Assembly (NCBI GenBank): GCA_944474755.1
Contig: OX104125.1
Span: 46,139,599-46,203,598 of the forward strand
DNA: 64,000 bases
Direction: 5' to 3'
Origin: Limnoperna fortunei
Taxonomy: Eukaryota > Mollusca > Bivalvia > Mytilida > Modiolidae
In this document: in pieces, positions 25,470-37,921 of the stretch
How the letters are laid out: each line of letters begins with the position of its first letter
Numbering within the stretch: the first letter of the stretch is position 1
The notes under the pieces: model-generated
Database searches by the model: none
Told to the model about the DNA's origin: nothing
What the model saw: only the letters and a program-made list of their open reading frames with translations
Translations under genes and position numbers: made by a program

Positions 25470-25715
25470 CTTAGTGGCCTTGTAGCCTGAAAATTACGGT
25501 TCTGTATTGTTCATACAGGTTTTTGTGTCTGCGTAACTGGGCATTTATGGTTCTGTATGGTTCGTACAGGTCTTTGTGTCTGAGTAACTGGACAGTACAG
25601 TTACGGTTCTGTTTGGTTCGTACAGGTCTTTATGTCTAAGTAACTGGATAGTAACGGTTCTGTTTGGTTCGCAAGGTCTTGTAGCTCTCTAACTGAACAG
25701 TAACGGTTCTGTACG
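25470..25715. repeat. Degenerate ~55-bp tandem repeat, about 4 copies
   Basis: Each copy has GTAACTGG, AACGGTTCTGTTTGGTTCGT and CAGGTCTTTGTGTCT variants. The copies erode toward the 3' side. Confidence 0.8.
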
Positions 25716-26020
25716 GTTCCTTTTTGTCAAGAGACTTGGGATCATTTCAACAGAAACTTGAAATATAGCTTTAAATTACTGAAAGTCATAGTGACGTTTA
25801 ACAAGAGAGTTTTTCTGTCGACACATAATTTATATTGTATTTCTTTTTATCTTGGTATTGACTTGAGCACACAATTTAAAGCATAATTTTGGGGGGATAA
25901 ATGTTTGCAAGCGTGAATGGTAAATAAAAAGACAAGAAACCAATTCGACTGTTTCCTCAGATGTAGAAGAGTTGTCTTGGTCTGATGCTGTACCACCTCT
26001 GTGTCTTTTGCTTTTGTTTT

Positions 26021-26279
26021 TATGTTTAACGCCACTTTCAGCAAATTTTCAGCTATATCATGGCGTCCAGTTTTTATTCGGGGTGGGGGGGGGGGGTGGG
26101 GTGCGTGAGGAAGCCGGAGTACCTGGAGAAAACTCCGAACTGCGGCAGGAAAACCTTACAATTTCTGTCCATTGAGATTGCAGTAGAGTACACCCTGCAC
26201 GTAGTGAGACTCGAATCTCAGTGTTGACAGACCACGTGATCATAGTAGACGAACTACCTTAACCACTCAGCCACCGCCC
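26021..26279 (-). mobile_element. tRNA-derived SINE
   Basis: Tail side at the left, tRNA-like head at the right. A G-rich run at 26,080-26,101 replaces the usual GGGGGAGG string, evidently by homopolymer expansion. Confidence 0.85.
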
Positions 26280-26337
26280 GTCCAAATGAAATAGGCTTGT
26301 AATACTAATGAAAGAATGAAATGATGCAATTCGGCCC

Positions 26338-26490
26338 TTCTACTGTTGAGACAACACAGCTCGTCTACTGTTGTGACAACACGGCCCGTCTACTGTTGAG
26401 ACAACACGGCCCGTCTACTGTTGAGACAACACGGCCCGTCCACTGAGACAACACGGCCCGTCTACTGAGACATTACGGCCCGTCTACTCG
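26338..26490. repeat. ~29-bp minisatellite, about 6 units
   Basis: The unit contains CTACTGTTGAGACAACACGG followed by CCCGT; the last units are shorter through loss of a GTT-containing segment. Confidence 0.9.
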
Positions 26491-26633
26491 GTCGGAACTT
26501 CTATGGCTTTAACATAGGCAACTAATTAGAAAATAAAAACAAAGCAAAACGAAGAAATATTTTTAATAATAATATTTTCAAGTTTCTATATTGTCCAATG
26601 AAATAGGCAATAACAAAATGTAGAGTGTGTTTT

Positions 26634-26735
26634 CAAAGGATCAATTCTGAGGCGGAAAAAATGAACTAGTTCAACGACTTATGTCAAAGGATCAAGTCTG
26701 CGGCTGAAAAAATGAACTAGTTCAACGACTTATGT
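26634..26735. repeat. 50-bp tandem duplication
   Basis: Two copies of a unit containing AAAAAATGAACTAGTTCAAC follow each other with three substitutions. The unit holds the palindrome GAACTAGTTC. Confidence 0.85.
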
Positions 26736-27159
26736 CAACTAATTAATTTTCGTGGCTGAGTGAAAATATTTAACCCAATAAACTGATGTTAATTGCATTT
26801 GCATAAAATTGCACTAGACATTATTGTTAATAAAATAATGCATTTTTCTCAAATAACAAGATAGATTAAATATATTTAAATTTTTTAACATATTAAAGAA
26901 AGCGTAAGCTATTTTGATACTAATTAAAAAACCCTTTACAATACCATGTCCTTGTGTTTCATGCCAGGTAACACGGAAGTTGCGTAAAATGTATACTTTG
27001 TTACTTGTATGATAGTATGTATTGAAATATTATCAGTAGTGCCGCAGAACACACCAGATTAACAAGTGTGAGTACTTACTCAAATGAATGTCTTTCCACA
27101 CTAATGATCACATTTTCAACATTCACGATTAGCGATTGACATAGGTAATACAAATTTGA

Positions 27160-27415
27160 CTGCCACTGGAAAAGTTTGGTATTGGGTAAAGGCGAATAAT
27201 TTAGCCTTTTGTAGCGGCTGAAAAAAGCCTACTCTTTTCCGAAATCTACAAAAGGGGTCGTGGAAGGAGCGTGGCACTACAGTCTTCAGCCAGGATTTCC
27301 GTATTATGACCTGACAACGAGAAGGCCTTCCCTATCCGCCACCCGGGGACGTGATGGGGAGTTTTGTGGGTCGAGCACTATGGACACTCCTAGTATGGTC
27401 CTAGCTATTTTGTAC
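27160..27415 (-). mobile_element. Relic of the (ATCA)n-tailed SINE family
   Basis: AATTTAGCCTTTTGTAGCGG, TTTCCGTATTATGACCTGAC and CCGCCACCCGGGGACG match the complement of the copy at 34,619-35,127. It ends about 50 bp before the first recognised receptor exon. Confidence 0.65.
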
Positions 27416-27463
27416 AGACCTTAGACATATGTAGTAATATATATTTTTGTTTATCTTTTTCAG

Positions 27464-27599
27464 ACAGAGCAAGTGTCTTTCCTTATCGTACTTTTTACCT
27501 TGATCGTTACCGGAAATTGCACTGTCCTTACAGTACTGAGCATGTCTGGAAAAATAAGATCACGTATGAACTTGTTCATGGCAAACCTCGCATGCGCTG
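27464..27599 (+). CDS. CCAP/neuropeptide-S-type GPCR, exon with TM1 and start of TM2
   Basis: This is the first recognisable exon of a rhodopsin-family peptide receptor. It follows a polypyrimidine tract and CAG (27461-27463) and ends at a GT donor (27600-27601). It encodes 45 residues: a Thr-Glu-Gln lead-in, TM1 with the conserved Gly-Asn (LIVTGNCTVL), the intracellular loop GKIRSRMN and the start of TM2 (NLACA). The exon closes after the first base of a codon. Joined to the next exon this codon becomes Asp, the conserved TM2 aspartate. The lead-in and loop resemble CCAP and neuropeptide S receptors, which act at the plasma membrane and bind short peptides. The start codon and extracellular N terminus are upstream and were not found. 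Confidence 0.85.
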
Positions 27600-29257
27600 G
27601 TGAGTACCATATTTTGGAATTTTTGAATAAAAGAAATTTTGTTTGTAGGAAAAAAAAGGTTTTAATATTAAAGAATCAGTTTAACAATAGTATTTTATCT
27701 TTAAAAAGCCTTGAAATTGGGATACAAAATATTATCAACGGCTTGTAACAAATGCGGTCGTTTGGTAAGTTACCGTCAGTACAAATCCCATGCTCATGGT
27801 TGCGTTGCTAAACGTCGTGAGAGATATTGTTAGTGCGTTGCTAAAGTATGCTTTAATGTACCTGTGTATGTTATCCCACAAATAAATATTGTCCAATACT
27901 CTGATGTTTTGAACACAGCAGGTGCCCTATATTCACACTAAACTGAATGCAAACAGACACACTTTTGGATTGGTTGTGGTATTGCCTCACACCTGTGTAG
28001 TAACGTAGGTGAGTGTTAATATATTCCGGTTTATGACATATTGTTGGCCAGGCCAACCGACACCCATTGCGTGTACAAGTTAAATTTGTAGTAACCAGGT
28101 CATTATATTTGTTTTAATGTTTGAATGATAAAAAATTTTCATGGCACCCAGTCTGAAATGTCAATAGAAAAATTATCTAAACTTTTTTTCTTTATTTTTC
28201 TGTTATTAATAATTCATTTTGTTTTTCGTTTTTTTTTTGTGATTCAATTTGTTATTCACTTTGGTTTTTAGTAGTAACTTTTGTTTTCGTAGCTTATTTT
28301 GTTTTTCGGTATTTCTGACATTAGTTCATTTAATTAACTCTATTAGAATGCAACATAATATCTCCTAGATGCAAGGCGCACAACTAAAAAGAATTTACTT
28401 GATTATCTGTTAATTATCCCAGACAAAAACATAAATAATCAGCTAAAAAACTATGGACATCAATAATTTATTAATAGATTTGTCCAATTCCGATCCTTTT
28501 AATCCATCGCGTATTCTGTATAACAAGATCATTGACATTCCGTTTTTCATTCATCAACTCTTATCGCCTCTACACAAAACGATTTATTTCAAATTCCTAT
28601 TTCCTTTTCTTTTGGGTTCAATTAATTACTTAGTAGAGGTCGTCTAGATCGTTAATAAATGCCATTTTTTATATGCATACCGTTGAATTAGCAAATTGAG
28701 AAGGCTTGGTTGAAACCTTTTTATAAAGCCTTTAATACGATGCTTAAAACACGAATGATTAAAGTCTGTGGTCAGAATTCATTTGAAGTGCCAATTAAAA
28801 CAGAATAATAACAATATATAAGACGTAGCATTATGGTATAATTATTTAATGACATTGATTTACAAGACATATAATTGACGTCCGTGCGGTTTAATTGTAT
28901 CTTAAGCGCTACAAATGGTGTTTAAATTACAAATATCAAATTCTGCTTTTCCTCTTAGCAAACAGATTATTTAGATAGGTCGACGACTTGTCTTTTAGTA
29001 GTCTTAACAGAGTCGTATAAGATTTGTTTTGTTGGTTAAATAAAGCTCAGCGATTTAACAGATATATGATAAGTCAAATTATGTTTTGCGATATCGTTAT
29101 TGAAACCCTAGCTTTATTACGAAAACTGCCAATTCTTCATACAGGGTTGTGTTCAAACACCCCCTTTTTCAAATAAAACGTGAACACGAGTATTGATAAC
29201 GAGATGATACGTGTATATTCCACTAAGTAATAAAGGTCCAGTGTCATAAAATGACAG

Positions 29258-29497
29258 GTTTGTTTGTTCTTAGAATGGTATTTAACGCTACTTTCAACAA
29301 TTATTCAACTATATCATGGCGTTCAGTTTTTATTGTGGGAGGAAGCCGGAGTAAACGGAGAAAACGCCCGAACTATTGTACGAAAGCAGCCAATGCTTAT
29401 CAATTAAGATTAAAGTCACACATACCCTGCCCGAAATGTGACTCGAACCCGCATTGTTTGTGTTGATAGGTACGTGATCAATAGTACACAGTACCAT
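29258..29497 (-). mobile_element. tRNA-derived SINE, diverged
   Basis: GTTTGTTTG tail side, GCTACTTTCAACAATTATTC, GGAGGAAGCCGGAGTAAACG and a B-box complement (CGAACCCGCA) appear in family order. The head is eroded. Confidence 0.8.
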
Positions 29498-30011
29498 GTG
29501 TAACTTTGCAGCCCTATATGACAGCCTCAGTATGCTTTACATGTAGCAATTGTGATTGCCTAGCATGCAATTTATGGTATCACGTGATTTTAAGGCACTT
29601 TCATCAACGCACCATCTTTTCACATCGTGTGAATGCCATAGAACGGCATGAAACTCGACCCCCTTCCAAAAATGTATGTTTAGCGTGGTCTTTGCAGCCC
29701 GGCACAACACAGCACATGTTTCGCTTTCATTTTGTCTTTCTTAACCTGTCCCATTTAATGTCAGATAGTCACTTTCCACCGCAAATGCCCTAAATTTTTA
29801 TGAAATTGTGTGACTATCATTACACTTTCCACCTTCTTAAACGAGAGCGATTATATTTTGAGAACGACGTATTTTCCAATCAAAGTACGACGAACGCAGT
29901 GTTTGTGCTTACAGCTTGTTACAGCCATACAATAGCTAATCTCTCAATTAAACATTCTAAAGAAATTATCTACAAAGTTATCGGTGGTCGAGGTATTTCG
30001 TCTAGCCATTT

Positions 30012-30200
30012 ATCATGTGTTCACTGTCAACACTGAAGTTGCGGGTTCGAGTCTGACTGCTGGCAGGGTGTACTAGATTCCATTCTTATTTTCTACCGAA
30101 GGTCGGGGGTTTTCTCCAGGTACACCGGCGTCCTCCCCCAATAAAAACTTGACGCCATGATTAAAAATTGCTAAAAGTGGCGTTAAACATCATTTAAAAA
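30012..30200 (+). mobile_element. tRNA-derived SINE, head shortened
   Basis: The B box GGGTTCGAGTCTG, GGTCGGGGGTTTTCTCC, CCTCCCCCAATAAAAAC and GTGGCGTTAAACATCAT follow in order. Confidence 0.85.
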
Positions 30201-30684
30201 AAACCAAAAAGTTATCTTGTATAATTTAATAATCATCTTTCCTAGAACTTTGAAACTGTATTTCTTGAAATGAACATTATCTCGTTTTGCTTGTAAACTT
30301 CAATAAAATTGAAGATAAGACGAGATTTTACGAGATTAGACTACCAGAAACCACGCAAAGTGGTTTTATCATCGAAACTTATCATTTCGTCGCATTTGTT
30401 ATTCTTCTTCAACAAAATTTAACTGCCACTGACGACATGCTATATTTATTAAATAAGGCATACGTACGCTGTCCTAAAAATTGAATTTGAGAGGAAACTT
30501 AATACAACAAAAAAATTATGGGGCGTTAATTTAAATTTAATGTAACATGTTTTAGAATACACATGCTGCAATAAACTATCACCTAAGATTGATGCTTTAC
30601 GTCCACCGATCAGCAGTTCAGCTATATTATCAATAATAAATCAATAAATCATTACAGGAAAGATGGACCAAAGGCCAAAAATTT

Positions 30685-31160
30685 TGAATGCCAATGAAAG
30701 AGGGCTTTGGTCAGGGGTGGGGGGGCAAAATTTACCTTTTGTAGCGGCTATAATAGCCTACTCTTTTTAAAAGTTCAAAAAGTGGTTTAAAGAATCGAAG
30801 TAGACTACTTTCACTTTGCATAAAATTTGTAATTCAGAATGAATCTGTTTAAAATTGAGTTTATGTGATGAAGTGAAATGATTCTAAAATTAATGATTAC
30901 AACCAAGTTTTAGATTTCATACGAAACTTCAGATTTTTGCTGATACAATTATACTACACTTTTTCTAAATCTATAAAAGGGTTCTTTATGGTGCAAAGAG
31001 CTCGGCACTATTAAATCACGTTACTCACTGTGGACCGTTGTCAGGCTTGCCGTATTATGACCTGACAACCCCCTCTTATCTATCTGCCACCTATGGAAGT
31101 TCTGGGCTGCTCTGTGAGTATAGCACTGGGAACCCTCCCAGTATTATCCCAGTGTCTATT
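30685..31160 (-). mobile_element. Relic of the (ATCA)n-tailed SINE family
   Basis: TTTACCTTTTGTAGCGGC, TGCCGTATTATGACCTGACA and a CTGCCACCTATGG string match the complement of the copy at 34.6 kb. A ~150-bp unrelated stretch (about 30,800-30,960) interrupts it. Confidence 0.6.
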
Positions 31161-32039
31161 AAAATAGGTTATAAAAACCGCAAAAACATTATTTAAAATC
31201 GTTATAATTAAAATGTTTTATTATCGAAATTATTACATAACGTTATACGAAATCCGGCTAAGGAAACTGACAACCTGCGAATAAAAACTGAGAATTTAAA
31301 TCATTTACGAAATTTCAGGGCAGTTATTTTACAAAAAGAGATGCAATGATCTTGAACACAATTTAATTATATAAATAATTTTTTTTTAAAGAGAAGAAGA
31401 CAGACAGTTGCATCTTTTGAACATTGCATTAATTATGGAACATTGTTTAAATCTCGCGGCCAAAAAAAATAAAGACGATTCTTTAAAAAAGCAATTGAAT
31501 TGCCGGCAAGCAATAATTTCTTCCGATCACGCATATACAAGAATTTAGCCATAATTCCGATCACAAATATAAAAAACGAATATAAAGTGCTTATTTTTAA
31601 CACATTTTTAACAAAGAAATGCAAATGTATAACTCTTAACATAAACAGTTAATGTTATAAAAGTTACTCCCTAGAATAACCCGATGTCGACCTCTGATGG
31701 AATTGAAGGTACTTTTAAAATAACCAATATATACAATTATTTTAATCAATGTCTGTCTTAAATGTGATTCTACATGGAAGTATGGAGATCCGTCTTCGAC
31801 ATAGCAAATTAAAATTAATCCGCTATAATATTATTACCGAAAATTCAAGTGACATTAAAGAAGTCTTGTTAAAATTATTTAACTTTCGACGTAATGTTGT
31901 TACGTAATAGCTACTAATACAAATGTCAAACGACAGAATTTGATAAAAAGATAGTACCATTCTTTTCGTAACAATTTATAATTTGTAAAATGTACTACCG
32001 TGTGATATATGTAACTAAAGCAATCTTTTTACAACAAGG
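31161..32039. other. Non-coding intron DNA
   Basis: AT-rich sequence with no recognised feature. Confidence 0.45.
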
Positions 32040-32089
32040 GAAATAAGTAAGTAAGTAAATAAATAAATAAATAAATATATATATATATA

Positions 32090-32134
<45 letters not shown>

Positions 32135-32145
32135 AAATAAATAAA
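32040..32145. repeat. (TAAA)n / (TA)n microsatellite
   Basis: AAGTAAG units grade into AAATAAAT units with a TATATATATATATA block inside. Confidence 0.95.
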
Positions 32146-32477
32146 TTGAAAAAAATAAATTAATTACGATGTAACATAGTGAAGATAAGTGCCAAAAGAA
32201 AATAGATACAAATGTATGGAGAGTCGGAACTGTAAACGTTTGCAACAAAACTTGGGGATTCAAGTCAATAAAACTTGTGCTATTATTAGAATTTGGACAA
32301 CGCGAAGAGACTGCGATATGACTACTCTTGCAATAAGTCTCTTTAATTTTTTTTTGTACTTAAAAGACTATCAACATTTACAAAACTACTTATGTATCCA
32401 CATGTCTTCAAAGGCTCTTAGTACACACACGGATGGTATAGAAAATGTTGATGTAACTCTCTTATAGCACAACAAAA

Positions 32478-32655
32478 TTCAGTGGGACTTTTGTAAGCCC
32501 AGTCTTTGTTGAAGGAGGAAGACAGAGTAACAGGTGCAACCAACCAATTAAGCACACCCAGACTGAACCAAGTATCGAACTCACAATATCAGTGTTGCCA
32601 CGCCAGTGATCACCAGTAGATGACTAACTGTCATAACCACTTAGCCATACACACT
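32478..32655 (-). mobile_element. Strongly diverged SINE
   Basis: GTTGAAGGAGGAAGACAGAG, AATATCAGTGTTGCCACGCC and ACCACTTAGCCATAC recall the core and head of the SINE on the minus strand. Confidence 0.5.
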
Positions 32656-32721
32656 ATTTTCTTTTTTGTACAACTTCTGCAAATAAAATCTACAATCATG
32701 AACAAGCATGTCAATACTCAC

Positions 32722-32908
32722 TAGTCTCACAGCGTCCAGGGAGTGCTCGACTCCAATCTTAATTGACAAGGATTGTCAGCTTTTCTACAGTAGGTCGGGG
32801 TCTATCTCAGGGTACTCCGGCTTCCTCACAAAATAAAAACTGGATGCCGTGATATAGCTGAAACATTGCTGAAAGTGGCGTTAAACACCATTTTAACAAA
32901 CAAATCGT
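32722..32908 (+). mobile_element. 5'-truncated tRNA-derived SINE
   Basis: GAGTGCTCGACTCCAATC, ATTGACAAGGATTGTCAGC, GTGATATAGCTGAAACATTG and an AACAAACAAA tail are present. Confidence 0.85.
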
Positions 32909-33174
32909 GTTTGCAATGAAGAACAAATTTAACCATACATCCGATAAAATATAAAAAACTTAAGTGCATGATAGTTTATAAGTCTTTGAGAATACTAACA
33001 GTTAGAAGCATCTAAAAATAGAATAGTGACATGTTTGAATGTAAAAATGTCTCCTATGAATTAAAAGGTATATACAAGATGTTGTATAAAACAAAGAAAT
33101 ATATGCACTTTTAAAAGATACTTTTAATTCATTTTCGATAACAATGTTTTTCGCGTTCAATCGTATTTAGGCAC

Positions 33175-33314
33175 GTATCTTTAGTATTGTTTGTTTGTTT
33201 GTTTGTTTGTTTGATGATGTTTAACGCCAATTTTAGCAATTTTTCAGCTATATCATGGCGTCCAGTTTTTATTGGGGGAGGAAGCCGGAGTACCCGGAGA
33301 ATCTATAGTATTGT
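33175..33314 (-). mobile_element. 5'-truncated tRNA-derived SINE (3' end only)
   Basis: Only about 110 bp of the 3' end are present, with a long GTTTGTTTG tail. Flanking strings ATCTTTAGTATTGT and ATCTATAGTATTGT differ by one base and look like the target duplication. Confidence 0.85.
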
Positions 33315-33407
33315 AGCGCGATTGATATATATAAGTTATATGCACTAACGTCCAAACGGCAGTATTTTTGATTTCGATATTTTTAGTGTAAATAAAACGA
33401 TGAAGGA

Positions 33408-33480
33408 AATGACAATAAAGATATTATTATTATTGTATTAAAATTTTGCAATAATAATACTAATATCTTTATTGTCATAT
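33408..33480. repeat. Short foldback
   Basis: ATGACAATAAAGATATTATT and its complement AATATCTTTATTGTCAT face each other around an AT-rich centre, with a small interruption. Confidence 0.75.
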
Positions 33481-33876
33481 AAACATATGTTTGTGACAAA
33501 AACAAGTACATAATATTGAACAAAGAACCAGAACCCGATGAAAACTAAACCACTTTGCCCTCAGTTCTAATGCTAAAAATGGTTTCGAGAATCAAGATCA
33601 TACTAATTTCTCTGATTGCTCTTTATTTTGCTCCGGAGCTTTAAGCCATCTAGCAAGGGCGAATAAGTCGATCAGGAAGTAAATTAGCGTTATTTTATGT
33701 TTTATGGTTATTTTGCTGAAAAAAACACCCTTGGTAAGAATGGCCAGATTTGTATGCATTTTGAATCTTATTTAAAATTCAAGAAAACTATCCCCACGTG
33801 TATGCTTGAATTACACATACAATTTGTAGTTTATTATTTTTGCATAGTAATCCACGTGTAGGCGAAAACAACAGAC

Positions 33877-34156
33877 TTAAAGATCGTTTGTTTGTTTATT
33901 TATTTGATGGTGTTTAACGCCACTTTCAGCAATTTTTCAGCTATATCATGACGTCCAGTTTTTATTGGGGGAGGAAGCCGGTGTACCCGGAAAAAAACCC
34001 CGACCTGCGGTAGGAAAACTGGCAATCCTTGTCAATTAAGATTGGAGTCGAGTACCCCTGCTTGAAGTGAGAATCGAACCCGCAATCTCAGTGTTGACAG
34101 ACCACGTGATCAATAAAAGACCACTCGGCCACCGATCGAGGCCCCATTAAAGATCG
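33877..34156 (-). mobile_element. tRNA-derived SINE, full length
   Basis: Complete copy with the tail at the left and the tRNA-like head at the right. It is flanked by TTAAAGATCG at 33877-33886 and 34147-34156. Confidence 0.9.
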
Positions 34157-34606
34157 TGGACTTGTGTAGAAATTAAACTGATGTTAGCCATGTCTTATCG
34201 ACTTGACACATCCTTATTAAAGGATTTTTGTGTGTTCGATATAAATAGCTAAAAGCAACAAAAAGAAAAAAAAACAAAACAAAAACAAAAAACAACAGTT
34301 AAACAATACAAGAACAAATAACAACAACAACATCCCCCCTCCAAAAAAAATAATAAACAAACAAACCAGTGAAATCCGTCATGGAAGCAAAAGTGGTATG
34401 GTTCCTCTTAAAAAAAATTGATTAAACTTTAATTCTACAAAGCATACAAAGCATTCAAAACAAAGTAAGAATGGAAAATGGAGTTCTGCCCTTGTTAAGT
34501 GCCAAGAAGACTAATAACATCTGATTAGAATTTGCTGACAGAAGAATGGAAACAATTTAAAATTCAAATAAAAAACATGGTGAACTCAACATGTCATTTA
34601 ATAGTT

Positions 34607-35139
34607 CATACGTTTAAAGCCCCGTGCGGGATCCGGGTGGCTAAAAGAATAGACCGCAGTCGCGCTAGCTTGTCGTAAAAGGCGACTAAATAGCGCCCAG
34701 TACCCTGACCGGCGTGTCAGGTCGGTTTGCCTAAAGACCGACTGGGATGTGTGCCCCAGGTGGTTGAATGGGGTACCCCTGGCAAGCTGGGGTTGTCAGG
34801 CCATAATACGGAAAACCTGACCGCAAACCATATTAGTGCACCGTGTTGGGAAAAATGCCACGTTCCTCGCACGTTAAAGAACGCTGCTGTAGTATTCGCT
34901 ATGAGTAGGGATTTCGATCCCGCTACAGGAGGCTAAATTGCCCGACCCTATCCATCCTCCCATTTGCCAGTGGCAATCTAAAATCCGTTACCCCTATTTT
35001 TCCTTGTGTCCCATCCCATTTTCATTCATCATCATTTCATGTTCATTTTATCATCCATTTCATGTTCATCGCCTGAATATAGCTGAAATATTGCTGCTCG
35101 GGCGTTAAACACCATTAATCAATCAATCATACGTTTAAA
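34607..35139 (+). mobile_element. (ATCA)n-tailed SINE, intact, with 12-bp target duplication
   Basis: The element occupies 34619-35127. It starts GCCCCGTGCGGGATCCGGG and ends CGTTAAACACCATTAATCAATCAATCA. CATACGTTTAAA at 34607-34618 is repeated exactly at 35128-35139. The perfect duplication and unbroken body mean it inserted recently compared with the three relics of the same family. An open frame inside it is incidental. Confidence 0.9.
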
Positions 35140-35596
35140 AATGTAAGAATGAAAGAAAAAATGTCGGAAACGAAAGAAAAAATATATCGGAAATGAACAG
35201 AAATTATCGGCAATGAAAGGAAATTATCGGAAATGAAATGCAGAGTAAATTTCATGCATAGTTTTTGTCTTTATTGAAACATCCTTTCTGACAAAATTAT
35301 TTATAAATTGTTAAAGATGGTACTGAAACGTCTAATGATTCCTCTTATAGTATAGTATAGGAAAGACACAAGGTTCTTCAAAATATCATTGTTTAAATTA
35401 TACTGAGGACAGTGAACCTAAATGATTTTTTGTTACATTATTCCAGCTGTCATTGCAATTTTTCTACTGTATTTTACTTTTTACACTTGTTACAAATATA
35501 TTTGATTTACCTGTTCATAAAATATACGGAAAATTTGAACTTTAACGTATCGACCATATAGGTGAACAGTGTAATTGTGGTTTGTTTCCAAATCGT
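35140..35596. other. Non-coding intron DNA
   Basis: A (GGAAATGAA-like) quasi-repeat lies at 35,160-35,245 (AATTATCGGAAATGAA variants). Nothing else was recognised. Confidence 0.45.
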
Positions 35597-35720
35597 CACT
35601 TCTTACCTTTAGGTCAGATGTTTTCTCCGGATAGTTCCGCTTGCCTCACCCAATAAAAACTGGTTCTACAATATAGCTGAAAACAATGAGAGTGGCGTTA
35701 AACAACAATCAAACGAACAA
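35597..35720 (+). mobile_element. 5'-truncated SINE, diverged
   Basis: CAGATGTTTTCTCCGG, CACCCAATAAAAACTGG and GAGTGGCGTTAAACAACAAT are followed by an AAACGAACAA tail. Confidence 0.75.
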
Positions 35721-37418
35721 GTCTGGATTCGGTGAACCTAGGGATTCCGAGAAAAAATATTGAAACGTTAACAATTTAAAGATATTTAAGTGATGACAGT
35801 AGCTCAAGTGGGTTAGGTGAGCTAAATAAGGAAATGGGTTCTTAAATACATAAAAATAATGTAATAATTCTGGAAAAATCACTGGAACTCTCGGTTGTCT
35901 ATTTTAAGGTATCTGTCTATTCATTTGTCGGATATGACAATTTTATATGCCATTGGGGTTTTCAAAGAAATATGTATTCACGTTAAATTAATGGAAGTTT
36001 CAGTAAACGTCAAAATATTATCGGGTTATCAGATTGTGCTATGAAGTTGGATCCAATATTCTTTGCATATATGTATAAAATAGAATTGGCATCAATTTTT
36101 AATTAAAATATGAATTCTCTGTTGACGTACGTAACACCGTTATATATTCCGTAGTGAAGAACGGAGCTATATAACGATCAATGGCTGACACCAATTCAAG
36201 TCCTGCAAGGTCCCGCAAACGTTTTCACACATTCCATCTGAATATTATTTAACAATGATCGCGTAGACCAGAGATGAACCCTTTTTTCTTTATTAAGTTT
36301 ATTATCATATAAATTTTTATTTGGTAACACAAATAAGGTTTTAAAAACAACTGCTCTTATCGAATTAACTTACTTTAATTGACATTGAAATAAACTTGAC
36401 CAAAACTTAAATGTGCCACTCTGCAGAAAATATTTGTTAAAGTTATAATAAAAATTACCAGTGCGCTGACAAATCGCTGACATTTGACAATTAACCTGGT
36501 TATTGCGCTAAAAAATCGCCGAAATTGACCTTAACTTGCCAGTGTTTTGTGGAATCTGTGAAAGTGAGAACAAACTGACCAGTGCGCGTAAGACTTTTCA
36601 AGAGATCATTGCGCTGAAAAATAGACGAAAGTGACTTAACTGATAAAAAAAAACCCTGAATATTCGCGGAACCTAAAAAATTGCACTGTTCAATGTGCTG
36701 AAGAACGCTGAATGTCATTTAATTAACCCATACATTCTTTCAGACGGCATTATTTTGTCGATATTAGATTTACGTTGACATGTCACCGTATCATTCTTAA
36801 GTCAATTTGATTGTCAGATTACATTCCCAGGGTAGAAAATCTTAATGTTATTTGTCAGTATCTGATAAGCATAAAACAATAGACAACATTAGTACCGTAA
36901 ACTGATGGTAAAAATCCATAAATAAAACATTAAAAGCCACGTTTAGTTTTATAAAGGCTTTAATTGACTGAAATGTGTTCATCATTGTTTAGCATTGTTA
37001 GTAATGCTAGTGTTATGTGTGGGGTGTGGAAGGAGAGATTATTTTTTTTAATAAAGACTGGTACCCGACATTTGTTCATGTAAGTATATAAAGTGTCCAA
37101 AAAATGCTCTACTTTATGTACCGATTATTTGAAATATCTTGTTTTGTGTGATGTAACCAATTTTATTCAATTATAATGATTATTCATCTTTGATGTTATC
37201 AAAACTAGGATTGCAAGGTTAAAATTGTATTTTATAGAATAGCAGAAATTTATAACATATTTTAATACTATGTTATAGTACAGTACATGTGCTACTTACA
37301 AAACAGTAAAAGTGTAAACATCTGTACGGAATTGGAAACTATTTTTAAAATAGGACGCCATTGTCGTCAAGTTTGGATACGGTATTGACACTACTTGCCT
37401 CGATCATCCGTCCATTTA
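35721..37418. other. Non-coding intron DNA
   Basis: AT-rich; no gene was recognised. Near 36,420-36,720 short strings of the type GTGCGCTGAAAAATCGCC recur loosely, perhaps an old tandem repeat. Confidence 0.4.
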
Positions 37419-37667
37419 TTGTTTGTATGGTGTTCAACGCCACTTTCAGCAATTTTATAGCTATATCATGGCGTCCAGTTTTTATTGAAAGAGGAAGCCG
37501 GAGTACCCGGAGAAAACCCCGATCTTCGGTAGGACCACTGGCAATCTTTTTCAATTGAGATTGGAGTCGAGCGCACCCTACCGCAGTCAGACTCGAACCC
37601 GCAATCTCAGTGTTGGCAGACCAGCTGATCAATAGTAGACGAACTACTTTAACCACTCGGCCACCGT
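37419..37667 (-). mobile_element. tRNA-derived SINE
   Basis: All family segments from TGTATGGTGTTCAACGCC to CCACTCGGCCACCG are present. It lies about 255 bp upstream of the next exon. Confidence 0.88.
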
Positions 37668-37921
37668 AATGACGATGAGCATTTAATGTTATTGAGGGCC
37701 TCTTGGTTTGTTGTTTGCAAGTAAAATTAATACTGATTTATCACACGATTCCGTTCTTCAAATAAGAATTCTCTGCCGTGTTGATAGCTATATGTAACAA
37801 AAAAGATGTGTACGTGGATTCTATTTATAATAATTTTTGCATAAAATTGATACGTATTATTATTTGTATTTCTTCTTTTTGACTTCATATAAATGTTTTT
37901 TATTTTGTTTTATTTTTTTAG

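Larger units (their letters stand above)
24736..27463. other. Host DNA upstream of the first receptor exon; tandem repeats and SINEs
   Basis: The first exon of the receptor, with its start codon, should lie here or further upstream, but none could be picked out by sequence alone. Listed separately are a ~55-bp tandem repeat (25470-25715), a SINE (26021-26279), a ~29-bp minisatellite (26338-26490), a 50-bp duplication (26634-26735) and a SINE relic (27160-27415). Confidence 0.5.
27600..37921 (+). other. Receptor intron, about 10.3 kb
   Basis: It starts GTGAGT and ends in a T-rich tract plus TTAG. It is packed with repeats, listed separately: SINE copies at 29258, 30012, 32478, 32722, 33175, 33877, 35597 and 37419, the (ATCA)n SINE at 34607-35139, a relic at 30685-31160, and a microsatellite at 32040-32145. 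No other gene was seen in it. Confidence 0.8.

Noticed and set aside
32015..32263. Hydrophobic Tyr/Ile/Phe-rich open frame on the minus strand
   Set aside because: It is translation of the (TAAA)n/(TA)n microsatellite.
34727..34936. 69-codon open frame
   Set aside because: It lies entirely inside the (ATCA)n-tailed SINE.
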